This document shows positions 1-8,476 of a stretch of 64,000 nt of DNA, in pieces. The position numbers and the translations under genes were made by a program. The DNA comes from Bradyrhizobium lablabi (GTDB lineage: Bacteria; Pseudomonadota; Alphaproteobacteria; Rhizobiales; Xanthobacteraceae): contig NZ_LLYB01000060.1 of the NCBI RefSeq assembly GCF_001440475.1, forward strand, positions 263,451 through 327,450, in the 5' to 3' direction. Within the stretch, counting starts at the first letter, position 1; each line of letters opens with the position of its first letter. The notes beneath the pieces were generated by a model. The model ran no database searches, was not told where the DNA came from, and saw only the letters and a list, made by a program, of their open reading frames with translations.

Positions 1-460
1 CGCGCGCGATCCACAGCGTTGCCGGCTCATGCGCAAGCTCGGCAACATCGGCCACGACCTGAAGCCAGGTCGACGCAAGCTTTGGAGAGCGCGGCAAGTG
101 GTTCGCGATCTGCCGGCGAAACAGCTCACCGTCGGGCAGTCGCGCGATCGGACGCGCGAACGCCTCGGGGGATAGCTTCCGTAGCCACATCGGTAGCTGG
201 GCGGCCGCGGCCGCTTCGGCGAGGCCGGCACCGTCGATCACGCGCGCAAGCGCGAACGCCGGATCGAATCCGGGTCGCGGGACGGCCAGCGCAAAGAGCA
301 GCGCAGGAAAGCTCGCGGCGAGGTCCGCAATGCGCGAGTGCCGCATCGCCAGCGCACGCACCGCGGCCTGGAAGCGGGGATGATAGCGCCGAAGCCGACG
401 TTCCAGCAGATCGGAACGCCCGGCCCTCCGGCGAGGGGCCAGCACGAGAATCGAGGTCAT
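1..460 (-). CDS. Hypothetical protein, N-terminal part (gene continues beyond the window start)
   Basis: An open frame on the minus strand starts at ATG 460 and stays open to the first base, giving at least 153 residues that begin MTSILVLAPRRRAGRSDLLE. It is rich in Arg, Ala and Leu, with short helical stretches and no signal peptide or membrane segment. I do not recognise the family. The frame has natural third-position GC bias, while the overlapping plus-strand frame gives a low-complexity Arg/Ser protein, so the minus frame is the likely gene. The Shine-Dalgarno is weak (GGAA about 9 nt upstream), so the start is not certain. Confidence 0.5.
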   Translation of the reverse strand, partial: MTSILVLAPRRRAGRSDLLERRLRRYHPRFQAAVRALAMRHSRIADLAASFPALLFALAVPRPGFDPAFALARVIDGAGLAEAAAAAQLPMWLRKLSPEAFARPIARLPDGELFRRQIANHLPRSPKLASTWLQVVADVAELAHEPATLWIAR

Positions 461-791
461 GACAAAAATTCCGCAAGCGCGGACCAAAGACCCGCGGCAG
501 ACTGGATTCAGTTGAAAATTTTTAGGATCTCATCCGGGATCGTGTCCCGGAGCCGGCGCTAAATATCGCGCGTCGAACCCGGGAAGCGCGTTGTCGTAAA
601 CATGGTCGCCTCCAGTCATGCAGTTGCGGTGCAGCCCTGTAGCCCGGTTTCCGCCTATATGCAACCCGAGACTGCATCTTGTTGGCGCGTCATCGCTGGG
701 ATTTGCAGTGCCGCTACCGGGCATCCGCGTCAGGCGTGCTTGTCGCGGTGACGCTTAAGCGGGGGCAGATGCCGACGTCTGCGGGTTTTCC
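461..791. other. Intergenic stretch with no supported gene
   Basis: These roughly 330 bases lie between two minus-strand genes. Short open frames exist on both strands, the longest about 64 codons, but none has a convincing ribosome-binding site or a recognisable product. I see no clear promoter or terminator. Confidence 0.4.
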
Positions 792-1538
792 TCATGCCTG
801 CTCGCGGTGAACACGCGCGATCAGGGCTGCCCGATTGGGTATCTCGAGCTTCTCGAAAATATGATCCAGATGAGTCCGGACGGTCCAATAGCTGATCCCG
901 AGATCATGAGCGATGGTGCGGTCCGTCGAGCCGCGGGCGACGAGCGTGACGATCTGGTTTTCCCGGCTCGTGAGTTGCGGAAAGCCGCAGCTCACCGCTG
1001 TGCTGGTCCGATTATACAGACTTCTGGTCGCGCACAGCAGAACCGGCTGCAGCAACGTGAGCAAGGCCACCTCGCGAGACCCGACCGGGATGCCGCCCGG
1101 CGCGCGCCAGAAGCGAAAGTCGCCGACATTGGTCTCACCGTCATAGAGGTGGAGATCGATGCCGTCCGTCGTCTGGTAGACCCGCAGGAATTCATTGAAA
1201 TACCGCGTGCGCTCGAGCTCGGCGCGATTGATGACTGAATAAATCGGCGTCGGACCGCGGCGCGGACGCAGGCGCGGTGAGATCGGATCGCAGCGCTGGA
1301 ATTCCTCGACGTAAACGCGCGCCATGTCCGGCCCTCGTCCGGTGCATGCTGCATTCTCATAATGGCCGGTGCGCGGATTCCATCGCGTCGTGCCGATGAA
1401 ATCCATCGACAGCAGGCGCTGCAAGTCCGAAGCGAGGTCCGGTGCGGTCTGCAGCCAGTCGGCGCGCAACGGCTGCAGCAGCCCTTCGCTGACCCGCCTC
1501 AGCAGCGTCACTTCTCGATCGGAAAGCGAGATCGCCAT
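792..1538 (-). CDS. LuxR-family (helix-turn-helix) transcriptional regulator
   Basis: The 248-residue protein has a C-terminal LuxR/FixJ-type DNA-binding domain over about the last 65 residues. It contains the usual LTSRENQIVTLVARG opening, a DRTIAHDLGISYWTVRTH recognition region and a KLEIPNRAAL tail. The N-terminal 170 residues are not a phosphoreceiver and do not show the conserved Trp/Tyr/Asp pattern of an autoinducer-binding domain. They look like a GAF-like sensor common in soil proteobacteria. I chose ATG 1538, preceded by GAGG, over the adjacent GTG 1541. A perfect 20-bp palindrome lies 31 bp upstream, and the hydrolase gene at 1768 is divergent and may be a target. Confidence 0.8.
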   Translation of the reverse strand: MAISLSDREVTLLRRVSEGLLQPLRADWLQTAPDLASDLQRLLSMDFIGTTRWNPRTGHYENAACTGRGPDMARVYVEEFQRCDPISPRLRPRRGPTPIYSVINRAELERTRYFNEFLRVYQTTDGIDLHLYDGETNVGDFRFWRAPGGIPVGSREVALLTLLQPVLLCATRSLYNRTSTAVSCGFPQLTSRENQIVTLVARGSTDRTIAHDLGISYWTVRTHLDHIFEKLEIPNRAALIARVHREQA

Positions 1539-1569
1539 CACCGCCTCATGCCATCAACGAGACACCGGG

Positions 1570-1589
1570 TATCCCTGAAAACAGGGATA
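1570..1589. promoter_or_regulatory. Perfect 20-bp palindrome, candidate operator
   Basis: TATCCCTGAAAACAGGGATA has 8-bp arms around AAAA. It lies between the divergent LuxR-type regulator (start 1538) and the hydrolase (start 1768). It has the length of a lux box but CTG-N4-CAG rather than CTG-N10-CAG, so it is not a canonical one. Autoregulation by the LuxR protein is an inference. Confidence 0.45.
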
Positions 1590-1767
1590 GGCGGCGAATA
1601 GCTTGGAACATACGGTCCAAAGCGTCAAGCACGGCGCACATCGCTGACATCGCAGCGCCTGACAGATGCGCCTCGCATGCGGGGGCGCAAGGGGAGAGCA
1701 CGTCCATCATCGCCGCAACAAGCGGGATGATGAAGTTCATTCGTAACTGGATCGAAAGGGCGACCTC

Positions 1768-2814
1768 ATGGCGGGTTCAAAGCAGTTGGCCAACGGCCTT
1801 CGCGGCCAGGGACATGACGACGATGTCAGGTCGGATGATGGCTTTTTCCGCTGGGGTGATGCCGATCACCACTGGGATTTCCGCGGCCACGGCGACCACT
1901 GCGCCGTTCACAAGGACCTGGTTCTTTCGGTTTCTCCGACGGCAACGTCCGGCGACTTCAACATGCATGCGGTGCTGGATTCGCCCGGGCCGACCCAGGG
2001 ACGGCCGTTGCTGATCCTGGTGTCCGGGTTTTCCTACGACCACGAATATTGGGATCCTCCGGTCGGCGACGGCAAATATTCATTCGTCGATGCGGCCAAC
2101 CGCGCCGGATATGCGACCTTGAACCTCGACCGGCTGGGACAGGGGTCGAGCGACAATCCGCCGGCGGATCTGACATCGATACAGAACCAGGCCGACGAGC
2201 TGCATCAGATCATTCAGTCGATCAAGAGCGGTGCGTTGAGCAGCTACGGGTTCTCCGAGGTCATTCTTGTCGGCCATTCCGTGGGATCGGCCATCGTGCA
2301 AACCGAGGCCGGCATCTACAACGACGCGGATGCCCTGGTGCTCACGGGCTTTCGGCACGAGGTCAACCCGGCCGGTGCAGGTGAATTCATCAACAGCATC
2401 CACCCGGCGGCGGGGGAGCCCGATGGATACCTGACCGTCGACAACCGGAACATGTTCTATGATGTCGGCCATACCTCGCGCGACATCCTTGGCTGGGATG
2501 CTTCGCACATTGGCACCGGCACCGGCGCCGAGCTGAATTTTCAGTTCGCGCTCGATCCCGCGCGCTCAGTCGGAATAACGGCCCCGGTGTTGGAAGTCGT
2601 CGGCGATCACGACCTCCTGTTTCAGACTGATCCGTCAACCCTTGCAGCCGAACGCGCGTTCTATTCCAATTCGTCGGATTTCGAGCAGCTTATCGTCAAG
2701 AATGCCGGTCACGACGTTACGCTGGCGAAGAACGCGCATCAGACATTCGACCAGATCCTCGATTTCGTCGAGAAGGTCGCGCCGGTCAATCATCATCACG
2801 ATTTTCTGGTGTAA
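1768..2814 (+). CDS. Alpha/beta-fold hydrolase
   Basis: A 348-residue alpha/beta hydrolase. The nucleophile elbow GHSVGS is at residues 169-174 (Ser171), the probable acid Asp is in VVGDHD (about 280-282), and the catalytic His is in NAGHD (about 315). An oxyanion-hole region VSGFSYDH is near residue 85. The first 50 residues are rich in Asp and His and look unlike a normal hydrolase N-terminus, so the true start could be internal; there is no signal peptide. An AGGG precedes ATG 1768. It is divergent from the LuxR-type regulator. The substrate cannot be deduced. Confidence 0.75.
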   Translation: MAGSKQLANGLRGQGHDDDVRSDDGFFRWGDADHHWDFRGHGDHCAVHKDLVLSVSPTATSGDFNMHAVLDSPGPTQGRPLLILVSGFSYDHEYWDPPVGDGKYSFVDAANRAGYATLNLDRLGQGSSDNPPADLTSIQNQADELHQIIQSIKSGALSSYGFSEVILVGHSVGSAIVQTEAGIYNDADALVLTGFRHEVNPAGAGEFINSIHPAAGEPDGYLTVDNRNMFYDVGHTSRDILGWDASHIGTGTGAELNFQFALDPARSVGITAPVLEVVGDHDLLFQTDPSTLAAERAFYSNSSDFEQLIVKNAGHDVTLAKNAHQTFDQILDFVEKVAPVNHHHDFLV

Positions 2815-2840
2815 TCCGGCTCCGGCGCGGAGCGTCCGCC

Positions 2841-3368
2841 TCAGGTGTGCTTGTCGAGGCGGCGCTTCAGCAGGGTCAGATGTTGCAGCAGGTCCGACTG
2901 TGCGACCGGCGACAATTCGCCGATCAGGGCAATTACCCATTCCTCGTGCCGGCGCGCCATCCGACCGAATTCCTTGGCGCCTTCCTGCGACAGGCGCAAA
3001 CGGAACGTGCGGCGGTCCTCGGAATCGACCTCGCGATGGATGAAGCCGTCGGCTTCCAGCTTCTGCACCAGCGCGGTGATGGCGCCGTTTGAGACCATCA
3101 GAAGTTCGGAGACCTCGGACATGGTCGCGCCTTCCGGCTTGCGCGTGAGCTGCGCCAACAGGTCGAAGCGGGCCAGCGTGGTGTTGAACTCCTTGCGTAG
3201 CCGCGCGTTCAGCGCCTTCTCGATCCGGGTGGCGCAGGAGAGCAGCCGCAGCCAGATGCGCAGTTCGAGATGCGCGCCGTCGGATTCATGCGCCGGCTCG
3301 ACCGGCCGCAAAGGCTGCACGCGAGCGCCCTTCGGGGATCTGGCCTTTCGTTTGACTGTGGCATCCAT
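2841..3368 (-). CDS. MarR-family transcriptional regulator (last gene of the dioxygenase operon)
   Basis: The 175-residue protein has a winged-helix MarR core from about residue 35. It has a WLRLLSC dimerisation helix, LARFDLLAQL, the recognition region SEVSELLMVSNGAITALVQKLE and a DRRTFRLRLS wing. The basic N-terminal tail (KRKARSPKGAR) may contact DNA. It is downstream of the SDR with an 18-nt gap and probably co-transcribed with the catabolic genes. MarR proteins in aromatic clusters usually repress and are released by the substrate or a CoA ester. Related 16-bp sites at 10683 and 10840 in the divergent promoter region are its most obvious targets. It is a paralogue of the regulator at 32908. 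Confidence 0.85.
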   Translation of the reverse strand: MDATVKRKARSPKGARVQPLRPVEPAHESDGAHLELRIWLRLLSCATRIEKALNARLRKEFNTTLARFDLLAQLTRKPEGATMSEVSELLMVSNGAITALVQKLEADGFIHREVDSEDRRTFRLRLSQEGAKEFGRMARRHEEWVIALIGELSPVAQSDLLQHLTLLKRRLDKHT

Positions 3369-3386
3369 GGCTGGCGTCTCGCGATG

Positions 3387-4121
3387 CTAGATGGAAATCG
3401 ACCCGATGCTGGCTCCGCCGCAGACATAAAGGGTCTGTCCGGTGATGAAGTCGGCATCCGGTGAACTGAAGAAACTGACGGCACGCGCGACGTCGCCGGA
3501 CTCGCCGAGACGGCCGACCGGGATCGATTGCGCGAGCTTTTTTGCGCGCTCGGAGTCCGGCGACATCACGCTTCCGAACATCTCGGTGTCCGCGATCGGG
3601 CCGGGGGCCACGACGTTGACGGTGATGCCGTATGGAGCAAGCTCCAGCGCCCAGGTCCGCGCCATGCCGATGATGCCTGCCTTGGTCGCCGAATAGACAG
3701 TGCGTGTGGTGGCTCCCAGTGCGGCGCGGGAGGACAGCAGCACAATGCGGCCGAAGCGGGCCAGCTTCATGCTCGGCAGCGCCGCCTGCACCAGCGCAAT
3801 CCCTGCCCCGAAATGCAGTTGCGCCAATGCGCCGACATCCTCGTCAACAACCTCTTCCAGCGGCTTCGCTCGGATCGCACCAGCATTATGTACGACATGG
3901 GTGATCGCAGCCTTCGCCGCGATTTCCGACGCCACCTGCCGCGTCGCCGCCGCATCGAGCAAATCGACTTCGTACGACATGAATTGGGGATGGCTCCAGT
4001 CGGGTTTGCGCCGTGACAGCGAGATCACGTCGTAGCCGTCGGCGAGGAAGCCGCGGGCGATCGCAGCACCAATGCCGGTATTGCCGCCGCTGACGATTGC
4101 CGTGTAGGGAAGCGCGGGCAT
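3387..4121 (-). CDS. Short-chain dehydrogenase/reductase (SDR)
   Basis: A 244-residue classical SDR. The nucleotide-binding motif SGGNTGIG is near residue 10, NAGA near residue 90, and the catalytic Ser-Tyr-Lys set is in LLSSRAALG and YSATK. The C-terminus ends with the usual FITGQTLYVCGGAS substrate-loop segment. A GAGG precedes ATG 4121, and the dioxygenase beta-subunit gene ends only 6 nt upstream. In the proposed indole-acetate pathway an NAD(P)-dependent alcohol oxidation such as dioxindole to isatin would need such an enzyme. That role is inferred from position only. Confidence 0.85.
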   Translation of the reverse strand: MPALPYTAIVSGGNTGIGAAIARGFLADGYDVISLSRRKPDWSHPQFMSYEVDLLDAAATRQVASEIAAKAAITHVVHNAGAIRAKPLEEVVDEDVGALAQLHFGAGIALVQAALPSMKLARFGRIVLLSSRAALGATTRTVYSATKAGIIGMARTWALELAPYGITVNVVAPGPIADTEMFGSVMSPDSERAKKLAQSIPVGRLGESGDVARAVSFFSSPDADFITGQTLYVCGGASIGSISI

Positions 4122-4127
4122 CTCACC

Positions 4128-4640
4128 TCACATGAAGAGCTGGATGTTGCCGAAGGCAGCATCGCAATTGATCAGGTCGACACGCTTCAGCTTGATCTTC
4201 AGCTTGCCGTTCTCGACGCTGAGATGATGCGTGGCCCAGGCCGCATAGAGCGTCTGCTCTTCCAGTCGCGTCTCGACATAATGCATCGGGGTCCAGGTGA
4301 CATAACTGTTGGCGGCGGCGTCGCGTGAGTCCACCTGCGGTGTCTGCAGCACGTGATGGCAGCGGCTCTTCGGCTTCTGGCTGAAGGTGCGCGCGCCCTT
4401 GAGCCGCTCGACCCGGATCGAAAGCAGCAGCTTGTCCTCGTACATCAGCGAGCAGGTCAGCCGCGGATCGGTCTGATTCCATTCCAGCGGCATCCAGTAG
4501 TAGGCGTCGTCGGCGTAGAGATCGAGCCATTCGTCGAAACGCTGCTGGTCGATCAGCCGCGCCTCGCGGACCACGAAGTCGATCAATTCCTGATCAGTGG
4601 GAACCGCATTTTTCAGGGGAGCTTCAGCGACCATGCTCAT
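4128..4640 (-). CDS. Aromatic-ring-hydroxylating dioxygenase, beta subunit (IadE-like)
   Basis: A 170-residue small subunit of a Rieske oxygenase, with the SnoaL-like/cystatin-type fold typical of BenB/HcaF proteins. It has the early EARLIDQQRFDEWLDLYADDAYYWMP block and a TWTPMHYVETR middle block, and is of normal family length. It forms the alpha/beta hexamer with the product of the gene directly upstream (1 nt gap) and is structural rather than catalytic. Published IAA-degrading clusters (iad) of Variovorax and relatives contain an alpha/beta dioxygenase pair named IadD/IadE. I assign this protein to that type by context, not by alignment. Confidence 0.88.
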   Translation of the reverse strand: MSMVAEAPLKNAVPTDQELIDFVVREARLIDQQRFDEWLDLYADDAYYWMPLEWNQTDPRLTCSLMYEDKLLLSIRVERLKGARTFSQKPKSRCHHVLQTPQVDSRDAAANSYVTWTPMHYVETRLEEQTLYAAWATHHLSVENGKLKIKLKRVDLINCDAAFGNIQLFM

Positions 4641-4641
4641 G

Positions 4642-5955
4642 TCACATCCCCATCGTCATGAATTTGGTCCAGGCCCGGAACTGGTGGCGCATCGGCCACT
4701 CGCTGGTGCCGTTGACCGCCACGTTGGTCTGCCCGGCTTCATCGGGACTGTAGAGGCGCTGGAGGTTCACCCATTCATTGGCATTCGAGTGCAGGCCCTC
4801 CTGCGCGCGTTCGTACATTTCGAGATCGTCATGGCCGACGATGGAGGTCGGCGCGTTGATGAGGCGGTTGTACATCAGCGTGCGCTCCAGCAGCATGTCC
4901 GGGGCATCGACGAGCTGGAATGTCCAGGATTCCACCAGCGTCTTGTTGGCCGCGATCGGCTTGAAGTGCCGCAATAACTGGATCGGACCCTTGATCATGA
5001 TGTTGGGGAAATAGACGGTGTTGTGCCGGTTTTCGCCGAGGATCGCCTTGGCGCGTTTCTCGCCATAGGCCGCCGTCATCTTCTCGAAATAGCCCGGTAT
5101 GGCCGAATAGTCGGAATGGATCGAGTGGTGCACGCCGGTGTGGCCGTGGCCGTTATCCCAGATCCGGATACCCATGTTCTCGAAGAACTCGTACGGGCTC
5201 ATGAAGGGCGCGATGATCTCGACCGCCATCGGCTTCTTGGTGCCGGGCGGTGCCTTCTTCCAGACCTCGACCACGGTACCGGCGGAGGATTCATGCGCCA
5301 CCATCGGATGGCAGGTGTCAGTCTGGTTTTCGACCAGCATCTTCCAATTGCAATTGTGCATGTAGCGCAGCACGCCGCCGGCGACCTTGAGCTGGCCGAC
5401 TGGGGAGCGATCGATCATGTTGTCGAAACTCGACAGGCTTTCGCCAAAGAACTCCTCGAAGTCGAGGCCGCCGTCGTTGATCTTGGCGAACACGAAGCCG
5501 CGGTAGTTTCTGACATGGCGCACCGGCGCCATTCCGGTCGCGGCGTGGCTCTGCTCGAAGCCGGTGTTCTCGTAGCCCTTCTTCAGGGGGATCGCGAGCA
5601 GCGAGCCGTCGGTCTTGAAGCTCCAGGCGTGGTAGGGGCAGCGGAAGAATTTTCCGGTGTTGCCGCAGGTCTCGGAGGTGATGCGCGTGCCCTTGTGGGG
5701 GCAGCGGTTGTGCAGCACCTTCACCGTGCCGTCGGTGTGGCGGACCAGCAGGATCGGCTGCGTGCCGATCGTGGTACCGTAATAGTCGCCCGCGTTGGGG
5801 ACCTGGCTGTCGTGGCCGACATAGACCCAGCTATTCGGGAACATGTGCTCCATCTCGAGCTGGAACACCTCCTCGCTGACATAGACGTCGCGGTGAACCT
5901 CCTGGTCGCGGACCAGGGCGCGGAGCGCCGCGGCATCGCCGGCATATCGGGGCAT
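4642..5955 (-). CDS. Rieske-type aromatic-ring-hydroxylating dioxygenase, alpha subunit (IadD-like)
   Basis: The 437-residue catalytic subunit binds a Rieske 2Fe-2S cluster through C85-x-H87 and C106-x2-H109. It holds mononuclear iron through H216 and H221 of the NQTDTCHPMVAH motif plus Asp376 or Asp377 in GHDDLEMYE. D213 is the usual electron bridge between subunits. ATG 5955 is chosen because AAGGAGGA stands 5 nt upstream; the frame stays open further upstream to 6111 but overlaps the reductase gene. Electrons would come from the adjacent reductase (5967-6929). With the isatin-hydrolase-like gene at 27406, the best guess for the substrate is indole-3-acetate, oxidised towards dioxindole-3-acetate. 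Another aryl-acid substrate cannot be excluded. Confidence 0.9.
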   Translation of the reverse strand: MPRYAGDAAALRALVRDQEVHRDVYVSEEVFQLEMEHMFPNSWVYVGHDSQVPNAGDYYGTTIGTQPILLVRHTDGTVKVLHNRCPHKGTRITSETCGNTGKFFRCPYHAWSFKTDGSLLAIPLKKGYENTGFEQSHAATGMAPVRHVRNYRGFVFAKINDGGLDFEEFFGESLSSFDNMIDRSPVGQLKVAGGVLRYMHNCNWKMLVENQTDTCHPMVAHESSAGTVVEVWKKAPPGTKKPMAVEIIAPFMSPYEFFENMGIRIWDNGHGHTGVHHSIHSDYSAIPGYFEKMTAAYGEKRAKAILGENRHNTVYFPNIMIKGPIQLLRHFKPIAANKTLVESWTFQLVDAPDMLLERTLMYNRLINAPTSIVGHDDLEMYERAQEGLHSNANEWVNLQRLYSPDEAGQTNVAVNGTSEWPMRHQFRAWTKFMTMGM

Positions 5956-5966
5956 GCGTTCCTCCT

Positions 5967-6929
5967 TCACAGGTCGAGCACGAGTCGCTTGGTCTTCGCG
6001 CGCGATATACAGATCTGCATCACCTTGTTCGACGCCTTCTCGCTGTCGCTCAGGATGTAGTCGCGATGATCGGGGATGCCCTCGATCACAGCGGTCTGGC
6101 AGATGCCGCAATCGCCGCGCCTGCAGTCATGGATCGGGTCTTCGCCGGCCTCGATCAGCACATCGAGGATGGTCTTGCCGGCCGGAATCTCATAGACGCG
6201 CCCGCTGCTCTTGAGTTCGACCTCGAAACTGGCATCGCCGGATTTTTCTTCCGGGGCGCTGAAGATTTCGAAATGCAGCCGTCCCTGCGGCCAGTTCATC
6301 CGCTTGGCCAGCGCGATTGCGGCTTCGATCATCGGCAACGGGCCGCAGAGATAGAGCGGCACCTCGGGGGCGAGTCGGTTCATCAGGCCTTCGAGATCGA
6401 AAAAGCCGCCGGCTTCCTCGTCGGCATGGATGGTCGCGCCGGCGCCGGTCAGCCGCTCGATGTCGCCGAGAAAGGCGAGTTCGCTGCGGCTGCGTCCGGC
6501 GTAATAGAACGAGAACGGTCGCTTTGCCGCGCTCAATTCGCAGGCCATGGTGAGCAGCGGCGTCACGCCGATGCCGCCAGCGACCAGTGCGACTTCGCCG
6601 GCGCTCGCATGAAGCGGAAAATTGTTCGCCGGCGGCGAGATCGTCAGGCGATCGCCGGCCTTGAGGCCGTGCATGAAGGTGGAGCCGCCGTGGCTCTTGC
6701 TTTCCTGCAACACGGCAATGCGATAGGCGGTCGGATGTTCGGAGGCGCGGGGCGATGCGGTCTCGATCAGCGAATAGGAGCGCCGGCCGACATCGGGCAG
6801 GTGGATGTCGATATGGGCGCCAGCGGCCCAGCCCGGCATCGGCGCGCCGTTGGCGCGCGCCAGCACGAACTCACGGATGCGCGGCGTGAGCGCCTCGGCC
6901 TTCGACACCACGACTTCGAATTGATCCAT
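5967..6929 (-). CDS. Oxygenase reductase with C-terminal 2Fe-2S ferredoxin domain (phthalate dioxygenase reductase type)
   Basis: A 320-residue electron-transfer protein in three parts. The flavin-binding barrel has RSYSL at residues 50-54, the NAD domain has GGIGVTP at 118-124 and CGPLPM at 195-200, and the C-terminal plant-type ferredoxin has ligands C269, C274, C277 and C307 (CRRGDCGIC). This order matches class IA phthalate dioxygenase reductase or VanB, which use FMN. It sits 11 nt upstream of the dioxygenase alpha gene and 2 nt after the iorB-like gene, so its job is to pass electrons from NADH to the Rieske centre. Confidence 0.9.
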   Translation of the reverse strand: MDQFEVVVSKAEALTPRIREFVLARANGAPMPGWAAGAHIDIHLPDVGRRSYSLIETASPRASEHPTAYRIAVLQESKSHGGSTFMHGLKAGDRLTISPPANNFPLHASAGEVALVAGGIGVTPLLTMACELSAAKRPFSFYYAGRSRSELAFLGDIERLTGAGATIHADEEAGGFFDLEGLMNRLAPEVPLYLCGPLPMIEAAIALAKRMNWPQGRLHFEIFSAPEEKSGDASFEVELKSSGRVYEIPAGKTILDVLIEAGEDPIHDCRRGDCGICQTAVIEGIPDHRDYILSDSEKASNKVMQICISRAKTKRLVLDL

Positions 6930-6931
6930 CC

Positions 6932-8476
6932 TCAGGCGTCCTCAAACAGTGTCTCGACGGTGCGCAGCGCGCCGTCGAGCTCGGTGCCGTCGGCGTCCTT
7001 CAGTGCGACCTTGATCAGCCGTTGCACCCATTCGGCGGCGTCGGGCCGGCCGGCTAGGCGTTCTGATGCAAGCATGACCTTGTCGAACTTCGATTCGCCG
7101 CGGGAATGCGTGTCCGAGTAGCCGCCGACGAGACGGCGCGCCTCGCACACGGCGGTTGCGAGCGCGACATCGCTTGATGCGAATTTTCTGACGCGCTGTG
7201 CCCATTGGTCGAGATGGCGCATCTCGCGGGCGTGGCGCAGCGTGCGGCGGCGGAAGCGGCGCAGGCCGGCGACGCCGTACAGCATAAGGAACGCCAACGG
7301 CGAGGTCGTGCGCAGTTTCCGCCCCCGATCGATCAGCCGGGCGAGCCGTTCGCTGCGCTCGACCTTCTCACCGAGAAACGGCGGCAGCAGCCCCGCCATT
7401 TCCTCGATCCGCGGATGGAAGAACTCGGTGATGGCGAGAACCTGGCTATCGCCGACCCGCACCTCGCGGCGCACCCGGTCGAACCGTCCCGCGCGCGTTT
7501 TGAGATCCGCCACGCGGATCACATCGTCATAGGCCATCGCGACAGCGAGATATTTGGCAAACGCCTGCATCAACCCGGTGGCCTCGCGCGGCATCGCTTC
7601 CAGCCGGTCGAGATATTCGCCGCCATAGGCGACGTCCTGATAGTCGACGACGCGCTGCAGGCCGGCGGCGACGATACCATGCAGTTCCGGCGGCAATTGC
7701 CACGCCCGCGCGACCAGTGGATCATAGCCGGCATGGCCGATCGGTTCGAGGCGCGGAAAGCGTTTGGCGAGCGGCGGCTTCGCGGCGGGTTTGATCTTCG
7801 GATCCTGCTTGAGCGTGGCGACGGCCCGTTCGCGGCCGGCAGTGAAGGCGCGCAGGCTGGCATCGACGCCGACACCGGCAGCCCGGATCGTTTCTTCGAA
7901 ATCCTCGGTGGCAAAGGGCAGGGCGTTCGAGCCGGCAAGGGCGCCGAACAGCACCGAGGAGACCACGCTGCCGGTGGCCTCGGCGATCTCGGCCATGTCG
8001 AACGCGATGAAGCGGTTGGCGGCGACATTGGCCGCCTCGTAGACCTGCGATGCATCGGCGGTGCCGTCGCCGGGCGCGGTCTTCTCGATCACCGCCAACG
8101 AGCGATGCGAGGAGCCGATCAGCAGCGTGCGGTCGGGCGAGACCAATCCGCGCAGGATGGCGCGGCCGGCTTCCATCAATTCGGCGCCGATCACGATGTC
8201 GACCTTACCCGGCGCCGGCATTAGCGACAGCACGGGGTGACGGTCGGGCTTGCCGGCGTCAGGCGCGATCATCTCGATGTAATAGATCGTGGCGCCGGTG
8301 CGCTGGGCGACGCCGGGCACCGAGGTCGACTGCGCGAACCAGCCGCGCCGTTCGGCCAGTGCCACGATCCAGTCGACCAGCACGCCGCCGCCCTGGCCGC
8401 CCATCGCTAGCACCGCGACGGTGATGGGGCGAGCCTGGCTGAGGCCGACGGAGGAGGGCGCGACCGAGACGTTCAT
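6932..8476 (-). CDS. iorB: Indolepyruvate oxidoreductase subunit beta-like protein with DUF6537-type extension
   Basis: The 514-residue protein begins with the gamma-type domain of 2-oxoacid:ferredoxin oxidoreductases. A GGQGGGVLVDWI loop is near residue 25 and a VPGVAQRTGAT segment near residue 53. The domain extends to about residue 210. A long helical C-terminal half of about 300 residues is found in large alphaproteobacterial IorB relatives (annotated as DUF6537 from memory). Start and upstream stop overlap as ATGA with the iorA-like gene, so the two are translationally coupled and should form one enzyme. In archaea IorAB oxidises aryl-2-oxo acids to aryl-acyl-CoA. Here isatinate (2-aminophenylglyoxylate) is a fitting substrate, by inference. 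Confidence 0.82.
   Translation of the reverse strand: MNVSVAPSSVGLSQARPITVAVLAMGGQGGGVLVDWIVALAERRGWFAQSTSVPGVAQRTGATIYYIEMIAPDAGKPDRHPVLSLMPAPGKVDIVIGAELMEAGRAILRGLVSPDRTLLIGSSHRSLAVIEKTAPGDGTADASQVYEAANVAANRFIAFDMAEIAEATGSVVSSVLFGALAGSNALPFATEDFEETIRAAGVGVDASLRAFTAGRERAVATLKQDPKIKPAAKPPLAKRFPRLEPIGHAGYDPLVARAWQLPPELHGIVAAGLQRVVDYQDVAYGGEYLDRLEAMPREATGLMQAFAKYLAVAMAYDDVIRVADLKTRAGRFDRVRREVRVGDSQVLAITEFFHPRIEEMAGLLPPFLGEKVERSERLARLIDRGRKLRTTSPLAFLMLYGVAGLRRFRRRTLRHAREMRHLDQWAQRVRKFASSDVALATAVCEARRLVGGYSDTHSRGESKFDKVMLASERLAGRPDAAEWVQRLIKVALKDADGTELDGALRTVETLFEDA

Noticed and set aside
1570-1589. Canonical lux box
   Set aside because: The spacing between CTG and CAG is 4 nt, not 10, and the regulator lacks an autoinducer-binding domain.
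5023-6060. Long 345-codon plus-strand frame opposite the dioxygenase alpha gene
   Set aside because: It mirrors the Rieske gene, is His/Val/Asp-rich in the way of antisense frames in GC-rich DNA, and has no recognisable domain.
5956-6111. N-terminal extension of the dioxygenase alpha subunit
   Set aside because: It overlaps the reductase gene, whereas ATG 5955 has an AAGGAGGA site 5 nt upstream.
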